Source: JBBECE01 sp964574935
Lineage (GTDB): Bacteria > Pseudomonadota > Alphaproteobacteria > Rhizobiales > Devosiaceae
Direction of reading: 5' to 3'
NCBI GenBank assembly: GCA_964574935.1
Contig: CAZNOZ010000010.1
Coordinates: 9,014-73,013, forward strand
Length of the DNA stretch: 64,000 bases
Under the pieces are notes generated by a model that saw nothing but the letters and a program-made list of their open reading frames with translations, had not been told where the DNA came from and ran no database searches. This document shows positions 32,708 through 41,930 of this stretch, piece by piece. How positions within the stretch are numbered: the stretch's first letter is position 1; every line of letters starts with the position of its first letter. Made by a program: the position numbers and the translations under genes.

Positions 32708-33924
32708 GCGAAATCCTCATCGGCTCGGCGGCATTCACGGTCATCGTCCTGGCGTTGGCGCTAGCGGTCATCGCCGCGCGCGCCTTCGTCCTGCCCTCGC
32801 GCACCGTTGAGATCACGGTCAACGACAATCCGCCCTTGCCCGCATCCACCGGCGGCAAGCTGCTCGGGGTCCTTCACGACGCCGGCATCCCGGTTCCCTC
32901 CGCCTGCGCCGGCGCCGGCACCTGCGGGCTGTGCCGGGTGACGGTCACCTCCGGCGGCGGCGAGACCCTGCCGACCGAGGCGGCCCGGATGTCCAAGCCC
33001 GAAATCCGCGCCGGCCTGCGCCTGGCCTGCCAGGTCACCATACGCAACGACCTCACCGTCACCGTCCCCGATGAGATACTCAGCGTCGCCAGCTACAAGT
33101 GCGTGGTCGCCGAGGCCAAAATGCTCTCGCCGCTCATTCGGGAGATCACGCTGCAGCTTCCTTCTGACGCCGATTTCGATTTTCGCCCCGGCGCCTTCGT
33201 TCAGGTCACCGCGCCCGCCTATCAGATGGCTCTTTCCCAGATCGAGCTGGACGAGGGGTTGGCCGAGGAGTGGCGCCGGATGAAGATCGATCAGATGACC
33301 GCCTCATCCGATCAGCCCGAAATCCGCGCCTATTCCATCGCCAACACCCCCGCCGACCAGGGCCGCGTCGTGCTGCTGGTCCGCCTCGCCGTGCCCCCGC
33401 CGCACCAGACGGGAATACCGCCGGGGGTCGTCTCCTCTTATCTCTTCGGGCTCAAGGCGGGCGACGAGCTCACCGTCGCCGGCCCCTACGGGACATTCTC
33501 CGCCACCGATACCGACCGCGAAATGGTTCTGATCGGCGGCGGCGTCGGCATGGCGCCCCTCAGAGCCATCATTTTCGATCAGCTCGAGCAGCGCCACACC
33601 AGACGCAAACTCACCTTCTGGTACGGCGCCCGCAGCCGCAAGGACCTGTTCTACGCCGATGAGTTCGACGCCCTCGCCGCTTCCCACGACAATTTCGACT
33701 GGACGGTGGCGCTTTCCGATCCGGCGCCTGACGAAGACTGGGACGGGCCGACCGGCTTCATCCACGCCGTCGCCTACGCGAACTATCTCAAGGACCACCC
33801 GGCGCCGGAGGACTGCGAGTACTATCTGTGCGGCCCCCCGCTGATGATCGAGGCGGTTCTCGCCATGCTCGACCAATGCGGGGTCGACGAAGAGGCGATC
33901 TTCAATGACGATTTCGGAGCCTGA
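32704..33924 (+). CDS. nqrF: Na+-NQR subunit F (NADH dehydrogenase subunit)
   Basis: A 406-residue NADH-oxidising subunit. An N-terminal anchor helix is followed by a plant-type 2Fe-2S domain (SACAGAGTCGLCRVTV, with the last Cys in RLACQ), an FAD-binding domain (RAYSIANTPAD) and an NAD-binding domain (LIGGGVGMAPLRAI; CEYYLCGPPLM). The C-terminus keeps the family sequence EEAIFNDDFG. It takes hydride from NADH and feeds electrons through FAD and 2Fe-2S to the NqrD/E centre. The next gene, apbE, starts 4 nt after its stop. Confidence 0.95.
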   Translation: MSEILIGSAAFTVIVLALALAVIAARAFVLPSRTVEITVNDNPPLPASTGGKLLGVLHDAGIPVPSACAGAGTCGLCRVTVTSGGGETLPTEAARMSKPEIRAGLRLACQVTIRNDLTVTVPDEILSVASYKCVVAEAKMLSPLIREITLQLPSDADFDFRPGAFVQVTAPAYQMALSQIELDEGLAEEWRRMKIDQMTASSDQPEIRAYSIANTPADQGRVVLLVRLAVPPPHQTGIPPGVVSSYLFGLKAGDELTVAGPYGTFSATDTDREMVLIGGGVGMAPLRAIIFDQLEQRHTRRKLTFWYGARSRKDLFYADEFDALAASHDNFDWTVALSDPAPDEDWDGPTGFIHAVAYANYLKDHPAPEDCEYYLCGPPLMIEAVLAMLDQCGVDEEAIFNDDFGA

Positions 33925-33927
33925 GCG

Positions 33928-34890
33928 ATGCGCCTGACGAGACGCGATTGCCTGATCGGCGGGGCCGGGGCGGCGTTGTCGGCCCTGCTGCCGGCGAGCC
34001 GTGTGGCCGCCGCGGGCGACACCGTCGGCGGGCTGGCCTTCGGCACCTACTGGCGGGCCTCGCTGCCCGCCGGCGCCGACACGGCGCTGGCGACGGCGCG
34101 CATCGAGGCGATCATCGAGGAAATCGACCGGACCATGTCGCCGTTCCGCGCCGATTCCGACGTCTTCCGCTTCAACCGCGCCCGCACGACCGACTGGCTG
34201 CCGGCCCCGGCCGCGCTTTCGACCGTCGTCGCCGAGGCGCTGTCCACCGCACACTCGACCGACGGCGCCTTCGAGCCCACGATCGGGCCCCTTGTCGGGC
34301 GCTACGGGTTCGGCCCGATCGCAAGCCCGCTCGTCGGCAGCTATGCCGAGATCTCGGTGCGCGCCGACGCCATCCGCAAGGCCCGCCCGGAGCTGACCGT
34401 CGACCCCTGCGGCATCGCCAAGGGTTACGCGCTCGACCGGATCGTGGCGGCGCTCGAAGCGCTCGGTCACCCCCGCTTCCTCGTCGAACTCGGCGGCGAG
34501 GTCTATGCCGCCGGCGACCGCTGGCAGATCGGCATCGAACGGCCGCTGCCCGGCCCGCTCGCGATCCAACGCATCCTCGGCCTCAGGGGACTGGCGGTCG
34601 CCACCTCCGGCGACCAATACAACGGGTACGAATTCGCCGGCCGCCGCCTCAGCCACATCATCGACCCCGCCACCGGCCAACCGGTCGCCAACAAGGTCGC
34701 GTCGGTCTCGGTGATCTCGCCCTCGGCAATGCTCGCGGACGCCTTCGCGACTGCGCTGACGGTGATGGGTCCCGAACGCGGCGGCGAACTCGCCGAGCGC
34801 CTGGGGCTTCCGAGCCTGTTCCTCCTGCACACGCCGGATGGCGTCGAAGAGATGGCGGTGGGCGGCTTTGAGACCTACATTGTGGCCTAG
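33928..34890 (+). CDS. apbE: FAD:protein FMN transferase ApbE
   Basis: A 320-residue ApbE that attaches FMN to Thr of S/T-G-A-T motifs in the periplasm. A twin-arginine-like signal peptide (MRLTRRDCLIGGAGAALSAL) leads to the mature enzyme. Family motifs are IDRTMSPFRADSDVFRFN, GAFEPTIGPLV, TVDPCGIAKGYALDRI, LVELGGEVYA, HIIDPATGQPV and the metal-binding AMLADAFATALTVMG. It is embedded in the nqr operon, and its visible target is NqrC. A second usual target, NqrB, lacks the motif here. Confidence 0.93.
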   Translation: MRLTRRDCLIGGAGAALSALLPASRVAAAGDTVGGLAFGTYWRASLPAGADTALATARIEAIIEEIDRTMSPFRADSDVFRFNRARTTDWLPAPAALSTVVAEALSTAHSTDGAFEPTIGPLVGRYGFGPIASPLVGSYAEISVRADAIRKARPELTVDPCGIAKGYALDRIVAALEALGHPRFLVELGGEVYAAGDRWQIGIERPLPGPLAIQRILGLRGLAVATSGDQYNGYEFAGRRLSHIIDPATGQPVANKVASVSVISPSAMLADAFATALTVMGPERGGELAERLGLPSLFLLHTPDGVEEMAVGGFETYIVA

Positions 34891-34902
34891 GAGGCAAGTC
34901 GG

Positions 34903-35070
34903 ATGCACACGATCCTCGTAAGCCTTGTGATCTTCCCTCTGTCCGTGGGCGCCCTGGCGGTCGGGCTCCTGTTCGGGCGCCCGCCGATCAAGGGATCGTG
35001 CGGCGGGGTCGCCTGCCGGCTGGGGCTTGAATGCGATGGCTGCCGTCACCCTGGCAAGGAGACCCGTTGA
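34903..35070 (+). CDS. nqrM: Na+-NQR maturation protein NqrM
   Basis: A 55-residue protein: one N-terminal membrane helix (ILVSLVIFPLSVGALAVGLL) and a Cys-rich tail with IKGSCGGVAC, then ECDGCRHPG. The four Cys and the GSCGG sequence are the NqrM signature. NqrM delivers iron to the NqrD/E centre. AGGAGG lies 8 nt before ATG 34903. The gene lies 12 nt after apbE, and its stop shares an A with the next ATG. The small size makes it easy to miss in automatic annotation. Confidence 0.9.
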   Translation: MHTILVSLVIFPLSVGALAVGLLFGRPPIKGSCGGVACRLGLECDGCRHPGKETR

Positions 35071-35480
35071 TGGCCGCGCGGGTCGCCGTATCGGGCTACA
35101 TGGCCACCGATCTGATTTCGCTGACGCCCGACACCGGAATCATCCAGGCCATGACGACCCTGCTCGACAACCGGATCTCCGGCGCTCCCGTGCTCGACAA
35201 GAACGGGCGTCTGGTCGGCGTTCTGTCCCAGAAGGACTGCCTGCGCGCCGCCCTCAACGCCAGCTACCACCAGGAGCTCGGCGGCATTGTCGGCGACTAT
35301 ATGAGCACCGAGGTCGAGACCATCGACGAAGACCTCGACATCGTGCAGGCCGCCGAACGCTTCATCGCCAGCCCCTTTCGCCGCTTTCCGGTCACCCGCC
35401 GGGGCCGCCTGGTGGGGCAGATCTCCCGCGCCGATCTGCTGCGGGCGCTGGTCGAACAATGGGGCAAGCGGCGCGGCTGA
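35070..35480 (+). CDS. Tandem CBS-domain protein
   Basis: A 136-residue protein made only of two CBS domains: VSGYMATDLISLTPDTGI, ISGAPVLDKNGRLVGVLSQ (first) and GDYMSTEVETIDEDLDIVQA, RFPVTRRGRLVGQISRADLL (second). Stand-alone CBS pairs bind adenosine nucleotides or NAD(H) and sense energy or redox state. It starts in the stop codon of nqrM (TGATG), so it is part of the nqr operon, which suggests a role in sensing the redox state for NQR or for the pyruvate genes downstream. Its direct partner is unknown. Confidence 0.88.
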   Translation: MAARVAVSGYMATDLISLTPDTGIIQAMTTLLDNRISGAPVLDKNGRLVGVLSQKDCLRAALNASYHQELGGIVGDYMSTEVETIDEDLDIVQAAERFIASPFRRFPVTRRGRLVGQISRADLLRALVEQWGKRRG

Positions 35481-35510
35481 TCGCCGCCGCCCCCCTGCGA
35501 AACCTACGAC

Positions 35511-35538
35511 TTGATCGAATTCCATTGCGCCAGATCAA
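35511..35538. promoter_or_regulatory. Inverted repeat TTGATC-N16-GATCAA upstream of the GltD-like gene
   Basis: The 6-bp arms at 35511-35516 and 35533-35538 are perfect. The 154-bp gap between the CBS gene and the next ORF is the largest break in this plus-strand series and could hold a second promoter. The spacing is too wide for one FNR site. Confidence 0.3.
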
Positions 35539-35634
35539 CACGGCTCGCAATTCGTAGCAGTAACAGTTGCCGCCTCCCCTGCATGACGGCATCATGAAGA
35601 GCGGCATGACAATCTTTCGTCGGGATATAGCGCC

Positions 35635-37308
35635 ATGAGCCTGATACCCAAGGACCTCACCCCGGTCTTGCAGGAGACCGTCGGCAGGGGTGCCGGACCG
35701 GTGCGCTGGCAGCATCCGGCGTGGGTCGATCAGTTGCCGCCCTGCAATCACGCCTGTCCGGCCGGCGAAGACATCCAGGGCTGGCTGGCGCTGGCGCGTG
35801 AAGGCGAGTTCGAAGCGGCTTGGCGCCTTCTTGTCGCCGACAATCCCCTGCCGGGAATTCATGGGCGCGCCTGCTACCATCCCTGCGAAACGAGCTGCAA
35901 TCGCAAGGACCTCGACGAGCCGGTCGCCATTCACGCCGTCGAGCGCTTTCTCGGCGATCAGGCGCGCGCCGCGGGCTGGCGCGTCGAGCCCGGCGCCGAA
36001 ACGGGTAAGAAGGTTCTGATCGTCGGGGCCGGACCGGCGGGGCTTTCCTGCGCCTGGCATTTGCGGCGCATGGGCCACGCCGTCGAAATCCGCGACTCGA
36101 GCCCCGAACCGGGCGGCATGCTCCACTATGGCATTCCCGCCTACCGCCTGCCGCGCTCCGAACTTCTCGGCGAAATCGAGCGCATCGGGGAAATCGGCGC
36201 GACGTTGAACATGAACACCACCGTCGAGGACGTGGTCGGCGAGATGGCCTCCGGCGGCTTCGACGCCGCCTTCGTCGCCATCGGCACCCATGTCGGCAAT
36301 CACCTCGACATTCCGGCCGCCGACGGGCGCCAGATGGTCGACGCCGTCTCGATGCTCGAACAGGTCGAGAAGGGCAACGCCCCCAAGCTCGGTCGGGTGG
36401 TGGCAGTGGTCGGCGGCGGCAACACCGCCATGGACGCCGCCCGCGTCGCCAGGCGCCTGGGCGCCGAAGAGGCGATCCTTGTCTATCGCCGCGATCGGGC
36501 CCACATGCGCGCCGACCCCTACGAGGCCGACGAGGCGTTCCTCGAAGGCGTCAAGGCGAAGTGGCTGACGGTGCCGACCCGGTTTTCGAAGGAAGGCGTC
36601 ACGGTCGAGCGGATATCCCTGGGCGAGGACGGCTCGCTCAACCCGACCGGCGAGTTCGAGACGTTGCCGGTCGACGCCCTGGTTCTGGCGCTCGGCCAGC
36701 ACGCCGATGTCGGTTTCCTGCGCAAGGTGCCGGGCATCGAAATCGACACCTCCGACACCGTTGCCGTCGACGCGCAACTGATGACCGGCCATCCCGGCAT
36801 CTTCGCCGGCGGCGATCTGGTCGGCGGGCTGATGACGATGACGGCCGCCACCGGCCACGGCAAGAAGGCGGCGCGCGCCGTCGACGCCTGGCTCAAGGGC
36901 GGCGTCTACCAGACCCCGCCCAAGCACGATCTCATCGAGTTTGAGAAGCTCAACCTGCCGGTCTATCTCGACGCCGGCCGCTCGCGGCCGAGCGAATTGC
37001 CGGCCGAGGCGCGCACCGGCTTCGCCGAGGTGGTCGCCGGCATCGACGCGCATCAGGCCGCCTACGAATCCGACCGCTGCATGTCCTGCGGCAATTGCTT
37101 CGAGTGCGACAACTGCCTGGCGGCATGCCCCGAGCAGGCAATCACCAAGGTCTCCGGCGATCCGAAATACGAGGTCGACCTGACCCTTTGCACGGGATGC
37201 GCCGTGTGCTTCGACCAATGCCCCTGCCACGCCATCGAGATGGTGTCCGAACCCCAGGCGGCGGCCGGCGACCGGCGCGCCCCCACCCATTTCCGGGTGC
37301 GACCGTGA
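35635..37308 (+). CDS. GltD-like NAD(P)H:ferredoxin flavoprotein with Fe-S domains
   Basis: A 557-residue flavoprotein. The N-terminal part (residues about 35-110) is a Fer4_20 4Fe-4S domain (PCNHACPAGEDIQGWL; ACYHPCETSCNRKDLDEP). FAD- and NAD(P)-binding Rossmann folds follow (KKVLIVGAGPAGLSCAWHL; AVVGGGNTAMDAARVA; GIFAGGDLVGGLMTMTAA). The C-terminus has two ferredoxin-like clusters (CMSCGNCFECDNC, LAACPE; CTGCAVCFDQCPCHA). This is the glutamate-synthase-small-subunit family used to exchange electrons between NAD(P)H and ferredoxin. The next gene is pyruvate:ferredoxin oxidoreductase, so it probably links that enzyme to the NAD(P)H pool. Confidence 0.88.
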   Translation: MSLIPKDLTPVLQETVGRGAGPVRWQHPAWVDQLPPCNHACPAGEDIQGWLALAREGEFEAAWRLLVADNPLPGIHGRACYHPCETSCNRKDLDEPVAIHAVERFLGDQARAAGWRVEPGAETGKKVLIVGAGPAGLSCAWHLRRMGHAVEIRDSSPEPGGMLHYGIPAYRLPRSELLGEIERIGEIGATLNMNTTVEDVVGEMASGGFDAAFVAIGTHVGNHLDIPAADGRQMVDAVSMLEQVEKGNAPKLGRVVAVVGGGNTAMDAARVARRLGAEEAILVYRRDRAHMRADPYEADEAFLEGVKAKWLTVPTRFSKEGVTVERISLGEDGSLNPTGEFETLPVDALVLALGQHADVGFLRKVPGIEIDTSDTVAVDAQLMTGHPGIFAGGDLVGGLMTMTAATGHGKKAARAVDAWLKGGVYQTPPKHDLIEFEKLNLPVYLDAGRSRPSELPAEARTGFAEVVAGIDAHQAAYESDRCMSCGNCFECDNCLAACPEQAITKVSGDPKYEVDLTLCTGCAVCFDQCPCHAIEMVSEPQAAAGDRRAPTHFRVRP

Positions 37309-37319
37309 AGGGGGCGGCG

Positions 37320-40300
37320 ATGGCCACCGAGACAATGGACGGCAACGCTGCGGTCGCCCATGTCGCCTATCGCGTCAACGAGGTTTGCGCGATCTACCCG
37401 ATCACGCCCTCCTCGCCGATGGCCGAGCTGGCCGACGAATGGTCGTCCAAGAAGATCCCGAACATCTGGGGCGGCGTGCCGGTGGTCCAGGAGATGCAAT
37501 CGGAGGGCGGCGCCGCCGGCGCGGTCCACGGCTCGCTGCAGTCGGGGGCGCTGACGACAACCTTCACCGCCTCCCAGGGGCTGCTTCTGATGCTGCCCAA
37601 CATGTTCAAGATCGCCGGCGAGCTGACCCCGACCGTCTTCCACGTCGCCGCCCGCTCGATCGCCACCCAGGCGCTGTCGATCTTCGGCGACCATCAGGAC
37701 ATCATGGCGGTGCGCGCCGCCGGCTTCGGCATGATCGGCGCCGCCTCGGTGCAGGAGGCCCACGATCTGGCGCTGATTGCCCAGGCCGCGACGCTCGAGT
37801 CCCGGGTGCCCTTCATCCACTTCATGGACGGCTTCAGGACCTCCCACGAGGTCAACACCCTCACCCTTATTCCCGACGACGCCATCCGGGCGATGATCGA
37901 CGACGAGCTGGTGCGGGCCCACCGCGTCCGCGCCCTGAGCCCCGAGCATCCCGTCGTGCGCGGCACCGCCCACAATCCCGACACCTATTTCCAGGCCCGC
38001 GAGACCACCAACCCCTACTATGCCGCCACCCCGGCAATCGTGAAGTCCGCGATGGATCGCTTTGCCGAACTGACCGGACGCGCGTATCACCTGTTCCGCT
38101 ACGTCGGACACGATGCCCCCGAGCGGCTGGTGATCTCGATGGGCTCCGGCGCCGAGGTCGTGCGCGAGACCGCGCAATCGATGGCGGCCAAGGGCGACAA
38201 GGTCGGCGCCCTGCAGGTGGTCCTCTACCGGCCGTTCTCGGTCGCCGATTTCCTGGCGGCGGTGCCCGATTCGGTGCAATCGATCGCCGTGCTCGACCGC
38301 ACCAAGGAGCCCGGCGGCACCGGCGAACCGCTGTATCAGGACGTCGTCACCGCCCTCGCCGCCGCCGGCCGTCCGATTCGGGTCATCGGCGGGCGCTACG
38401 GGCTCTCCTCCAAGGATTTCCGCCCCGGCATGGTCAAGGCGGTCTTCGACGAACTCGCCGCCGCCGAGCCGAAGAACAACTTCACCGTCGGCATCGACGA
38501 CGACGTTTCCGGCACCAGCCTTCAATTCGACCCCGACCTCGATATCGAGCCCGAGGGCACGACCCGGGCCCTGTTTTTCGGGCTCGGCGCCGACGGCACG
38601 GTGGGCGCCAACAAGAACTCCGTGAAGATCCTGGCCGAGGAGGAGGGGCGCTTCGCGCAGGGCTATTTCGTCTACGATTCCCACAAGTCCGGCGCCGAGA
38701 CAATTTCGCATCTGCGCTTCGGCGGCGAGCCCGTCCGGGCGCCCTATCTCATTCGTCAGGCGAGCTTCGTGGCCTGCCACAAGTTCGAATTTCTCGAAAA
38801 GCTCGATGTGCTCGGGGCCGCCGCCCCCGGCGCCACCTTCCTGCTCAACGCCCCGCAACCGCCCGACGAGGTATGGGACGCCCTGCCACGGTCGGTGCAG
38901 GCCCACATCATCGACAAGAAGCTCAAATTCCACGTCATCGACGCCAGCGGCGTCGCCCAGGAGCTGGGGTTGGGCCCCCGCGTCAACACGATCCTGCAGA
39001 CCTGCTTTTTCGCCATCTCCGGGGTTCTGCCCCGCGACGAGGCGATCTCCCGCATCAAGGCGTCGATCGAGAAGTCCTACGGCCGCAAGGGCGGCGCCAT
39101 CGTCCGCCGCAACTTCGCCGCCGTCGACGCGGCGCTCGAGCACCTGCACGAAGTCGACGTGCCCAAGAAGGTCACGGCCACCACCGACCTCAAGCCGCCG
39201 GTTCCCGCCGACGCCCCGGAATTCGTGCGCAAGGTCACCGGTGAGATGCTGGCCGGCCGCGGCGATGGCATCCCGGTTTCCGCCATGCCGGTCGACGGCA
39301 CCTTCCCGCCCGGCACCACTGCCTACGAAAAGCGCAACATCTCCGACGAGGTCGCCGCCTGGGACCCGGATATCTGCATCCAGTGCGGGCAGTGCTCGAT
39401 CGTCTGCCCGCACTCGGTCATCCGCACCAAATACTACGAGGAATCGGGCCTCGAGGGCGCCCCCGACGGCTTCCCCTCGGCGCCCATCAACGCCCGCGGC
39501 TTCCCCGGCTCCCGCTACACCCTGCAGGTCTATGTCGAGGACTGCACGGGCTGCGCCCTGTGCGTCGAGAACTGCCCCGTCAACAGCCCCACCGAGCCCG
39601 GCCGCAAGGCCATCAACCTCGTCGACAAGCGCCCGATCCTCGAAACCGAGCGGCACAACATCGCCTTTTTCGAGACCCTGCCGCTTCCCGAACGCTCGCG
39701 GGTGAACTTCGCCAACGTGCGCGGCGTGCAGTTCCTCGATCCGCTCTTCGAGTTCAACGGCGCCTGCGCGGGCTGCGGGGAGACCCCGTATCTCAAGCTC
39801 CTCAGCCAGCTTTTCGGCGACCGGCTGCAGATCGCCAACGCCACCGGCTGTTCGTCGATCTATGGCGGCAACCTGCCGACCACCCCCTGGCGCGCCGGCG
39901 CCGACGGACGCGGGCCGGCCTGGTCGAATTCGCTGTTCGAGGACAATGCCGAGTTCGGGCTCGGTTTCCGCCTCGCCATCGACAAGCAGACCGAGGCCGC
40001 ACGAACTCTGGTCGAAGCCCTGGCCGGCGAGGTCGGCGAGGAGCTGGTGCAATCGATCCTGACCGCGCCGCAGCTCACCGAGAGCGATTTCGTCGCCCAG
40101 CGGCAACGGGTGGCACAGCTGCGCGCCAAGCTCGAGGGCCGGACCGACGAGGCTTCGGTGACCCTTGGCTCGCTGATCGACTATCTGGTGCGGCGTAGCG
40201 TCTGGATCGTCGGCGGCGACGGCTGGGCCTACGACATCGGCTATGGCGGGCTCGATCACGTCCTCGCCCAGGACCGCGACGTCAACCTGCTGGTCCTCGA

Positions 40301-40871
40301 CACCGAGGTCTACTCCAACACCGGCGGGCAGTCCTCGAAGGCCACGCCCCTGGGGGCATCCGCCAAGTTCGCCGCCGCCGGCAAGCGGGTGCCGCGCAAG
40401 GACCTGGCGATGCAGGTGATCGCCTACGGCTATGTCTACGTCGCCCAGATCGCCATGGGCGCCAATCCCGAGCAGGCGCTTGTCGCCTTCCGCGAGGCCG
40501 AGGCCTATCCCGGCCCCTCGCTCATTCTCGCCTACTCGCACTGCATCGCCCACGGCATCGACATGCGCGACGGCATGAAGCAGCAGGCGCGCGCCACCGC
40601 GTCGGGCTATTGGCCGCTGTTCCGTTACGATCCCACCCGCCGCCGGCACGGCGAGAACCCCTTCCGGCTCGACAGCCCGCGCCCGCGCCTCAAGCTCGAG
40701 GACTTCGCCTATCGCGAGCTGCGCTTCCGGATTCTCACCAAGCTCGATCCGGAGGGCGCCGCGACCATGCTGCGCCAGGCCCAGGCGGCCGCCGACGAGC
40801 GCTACCGCAACTATGAGGATCTCGCCGGCCGCGACGGCAGCCGGTTCCTGCCGAACTGGGAGCAGGCATGA
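37320..40871 (+). CDS. nifJ: Pyruvate:ferredoxin (flavodoxin) oxidoreductase, single-chain
   Basis: An 1183-residue homodimeric-type PFOR that oxidises pyruvate and CoA to acetyl-CoA and CO2, reducing ferredoxin or flavodoxin. Domains in order: TPP-binding pyrimidine part (CAIYPITPSSPMAELADEW), domain II, the gamma domain (FFGLGADGTVGANKNSVKI), a 2x[4Fe-4S] domain (CIQCGQCSIVCPHSV; CTGCALCVENCPVNSP) and the TPP pyrophosphate domain (FNGACAGCGETPYLKLL; GGDGWAYDIGYGGLDHV; EVYSNTGGQSSKATP). ATG 37320 with AAGGGGG just upstream was preferred; GTG 37305 would overlap the preceding stop. The enzyme is oxygen-sensitive, in line with a low-oxygen programme for this region. Confidence 0.95.
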   Translation: MATETMDGNAAVAHVAYRVNEVCAIYPITPSSPMAELADEWSSKKIPNIWGGVPVVQEMQSEGGAAGAVHGSLQSGALTTTFTASQGLLLMLPNMFKIAGELTPTVFHVAARSIATQALSIFGDHQDIMAVRAAGFGMIGAASVQEAHDLALIAQAATLESRVPFIHFMDGFRTSHEVNTLTLIPDDAIRAMIDDELVRAHRVRALSPEHPVVRGTAHNPDTYFQARETTNPYYAATPAIVKSAMDRFAELTGRAYHLFRYVGHDAPERLVISMGSGAEVVRETAQSMAAKGDKVGALQVVLYRPFSVADFLAAVPDSVQSIAVLDRTKEPGGTGEPLYQDVVTALAAAGRPIRVIGGRYGLSSKDFRPGMVKAVFDELAAAEPKNNFTVGIDDDVSGTSLQFDPDLDIEPEGTTRALFFGLGADGTVGANKNSVKILAEEEGRFAQGYFVYDSHKSGAETISHLRFGGEPVRAPYLIRQASFVACHKFEFLEKLDVLGAAAPGATFLLNAPQPPDEVWDALPRSVQAHIIDKKLKFHVIDASGVAQELGLGPRVNTILQTCFFAISGVLPRDEAISRIKASIEKSYGRKGGAIVRRNFAAVDAALEHLHEVDVPKKVTATTDLKPPVPADAPEFVRKVTGEMLAGRGDGIPVSAMPVDGTFPPGTTAYEKRNISDEVAAWDPDICIQCGQCSIVCPHSVIRTKYYEESGLEGAPDGFPSAPINARGFPGSRYTLQVYVEDCTGCALCVENCPVNSPTEPGRKAINLVDKRPILETERHNIAFFETLPLPERSRVNFANVRGVQFLDPLFEFNGACAGCGETPYLKLLSQLFGDRLQIANATGCSSIYGGNLPTTPWRAGADGRGPAWSNSLFEDNAEFGLGFRLAIDKQTEAARTLVEALAGEVGEELVQSILTAPQLTESDFVAQRQRVAQLRAKLEGRTDEASVTLGSLIDYLVRRSVWIVGGDGWAYDIGYGGLDHVLAQDRDVNLLVLDTEVYSNTGGQSSKATPLGASAKFAAAGKRVPRKDLAMQVIAYGYVYVAQIAMGANPEQALVAFREAEAYPGPSLILAYSHCIAHGIDMRDGMKQQARATASGYWPLFRYDPTRRRHGENPFRLDSPRPRLKLEDFAYRELRFRILTKLDPEGAATMLRQAQAAADERYRNYEDLAGRDGSRFLPNWEQA

Positions 40872-41872
40872 CCGACCTCGCGACGGAATATCTCGGTTTG
40901 AAGCTGGCGCACCCGGTCGTTGCCTCGGCCACCCCGCTCGCCCGCGACTTCGACGGCATCCGCCGCCTCGAGGATGCCGGCGCTGCGGCAATCGTTCTGC
41001 CGTCGATCTACGAAGAGGAAATCGAGGCAGAAGACGCCGCCTTTTCGTCCCTGATGGAGCACGGCACCCTGGCCCAGCCCGAAGCGTCCGGCTACTTCCC
41101 CGGCCACGCCGCCGAACTCGGCAGCCTGGAGGGACGTATTGAGACCCTGCACCGCGCCGCCACCGCCTGCGCCGTGCCCGTCATCGCTTCTCTCAACGGC
41201 TCGACGCCCACCGGCTGGGTGGAATTCGCGCACCAGCTCGAGGCCGCCGGCGCCTCCGCGATCGAGCTCAATCTGTACCGTGTGCCCACCGATCCCTCCC
41301 GCACCGGCGAGGAGGTCGAGCGCGGCTGGCTCGAAACCGTGCGCCTTGTGCGCAACGCCGTCTCCCTGCCGCTGGCGGTCAAGCTCGGACCGTGGCTGAG
41401 CTCGCCGGGCAACTTCGCCGTCCGGCTGGTGGAGACCGGCGCCAACGGCCTGGTGATGTTCAATCGCTTCTACGAGCCCGACATCGACCTTCAGACCCTG
41501 ACCCCGCAGCCCGATCTCAAGCTCTCCCGCGCCTACGAGATTCGCCAGCCGCTTTTGTGGATCGCGCTTCTGGCCCGCCGCATCGGGGCGTCACTGGCCG
41601 CCACAAGCGGCGTCGAAACCCACGAGGAAGTGGTCAAGTATCTGTTGTGCGGGGCCGACGTGGTGATGACGACCTCGTCGCTGCTTCGGCACGGTCCCGA
41701 GCATATCGCGACGTTGAAATCGGGACTCGCCGAATGGATCGATGAACGCGGTTTCGGCTCCGTAGCCGACATTCGCGGCCGGCTGGCGGCCTCCCGGCTC
41801 GCCCGTCCGGAGGCTTATTTCAGGGCCCAGTATGTTTCGATTTTGACCGGCTACGACCAGGCCGGAAGGTAG
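40868..41872 (+). CDS. Dihydroorotate-dehydrogenase-like flavoprotein
   Basis: A 334-residue FMN-binding (beta/alpha)8 protein similar to class 1 dihydroorotate dehydrogenases: YLGLKLAHPVVASATPLARD, IASLNGSTPTGWVEFA, IELNLYRVPTD, LAVKLGPWLSS, SGVETHEEVVKYLLCGADVV. It is not the pyrimidine enzyme, since the usual active-site loop with a catalytic Cys or Ser is not seen. Such homologues are commonly encoded directly after PFOR. It is coupled to nifJ by ATGA, suggesting it is an accessory flavoprotein of that complex. The substrate is unknown. Confidence 0.85.
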   Translation: MTDLATEYLGLKLAHPVVASATPLARDFDGIRRLEDAGAAAIVLPSIYEEEIEAEDAAFSSLMEHGTLAQPEASGYFPGHAAELGSLEGRIETLHRAATACAVPVIASLNGSTPTGWVEFAHQLEAAGASAIELNLYRVPTDPSRTGEEVERGWLETVRLVRNAVSLPLAVKLGPWLSSPGNFAVRLVETGANGLVMFNRFYEPDIDLQTLTPQPDLKLSRAYEIRQPLLWIALLARRIGASLAATSGVETHEEVVKYLLCGADVVMTTSSLLRHGPEHIATLKSGLAEWIDERGFGSVADIRGRLAASRLARPEAYFRAQYVSILTGYDQAGR

Positions 41873-41930
41873 GTCAAGAATGTCCCCATCGACGCCCAAG
41901 AAGAAAGCGGCACGCAACCCGGAGGCAACA

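Noticed and set aside
35511..35538. FNR site at TTGATC...GATCAA
   Set aside because: The arms are 16 bp apart; an FNR site needs a 4-bp spacer. Kept only as a low-confidence inverted repeat.
37062..40991. A 1309-codon frame on the minus strand opposite pyruvate:ferredoxin oxidoreductase
   Set aside because: It is a shadow of the PFOR reading frame in GC-rich DNA: no domain, odd Gly/Arg/His/Asp composition. The plus-strand frame has all PFOR motifs.
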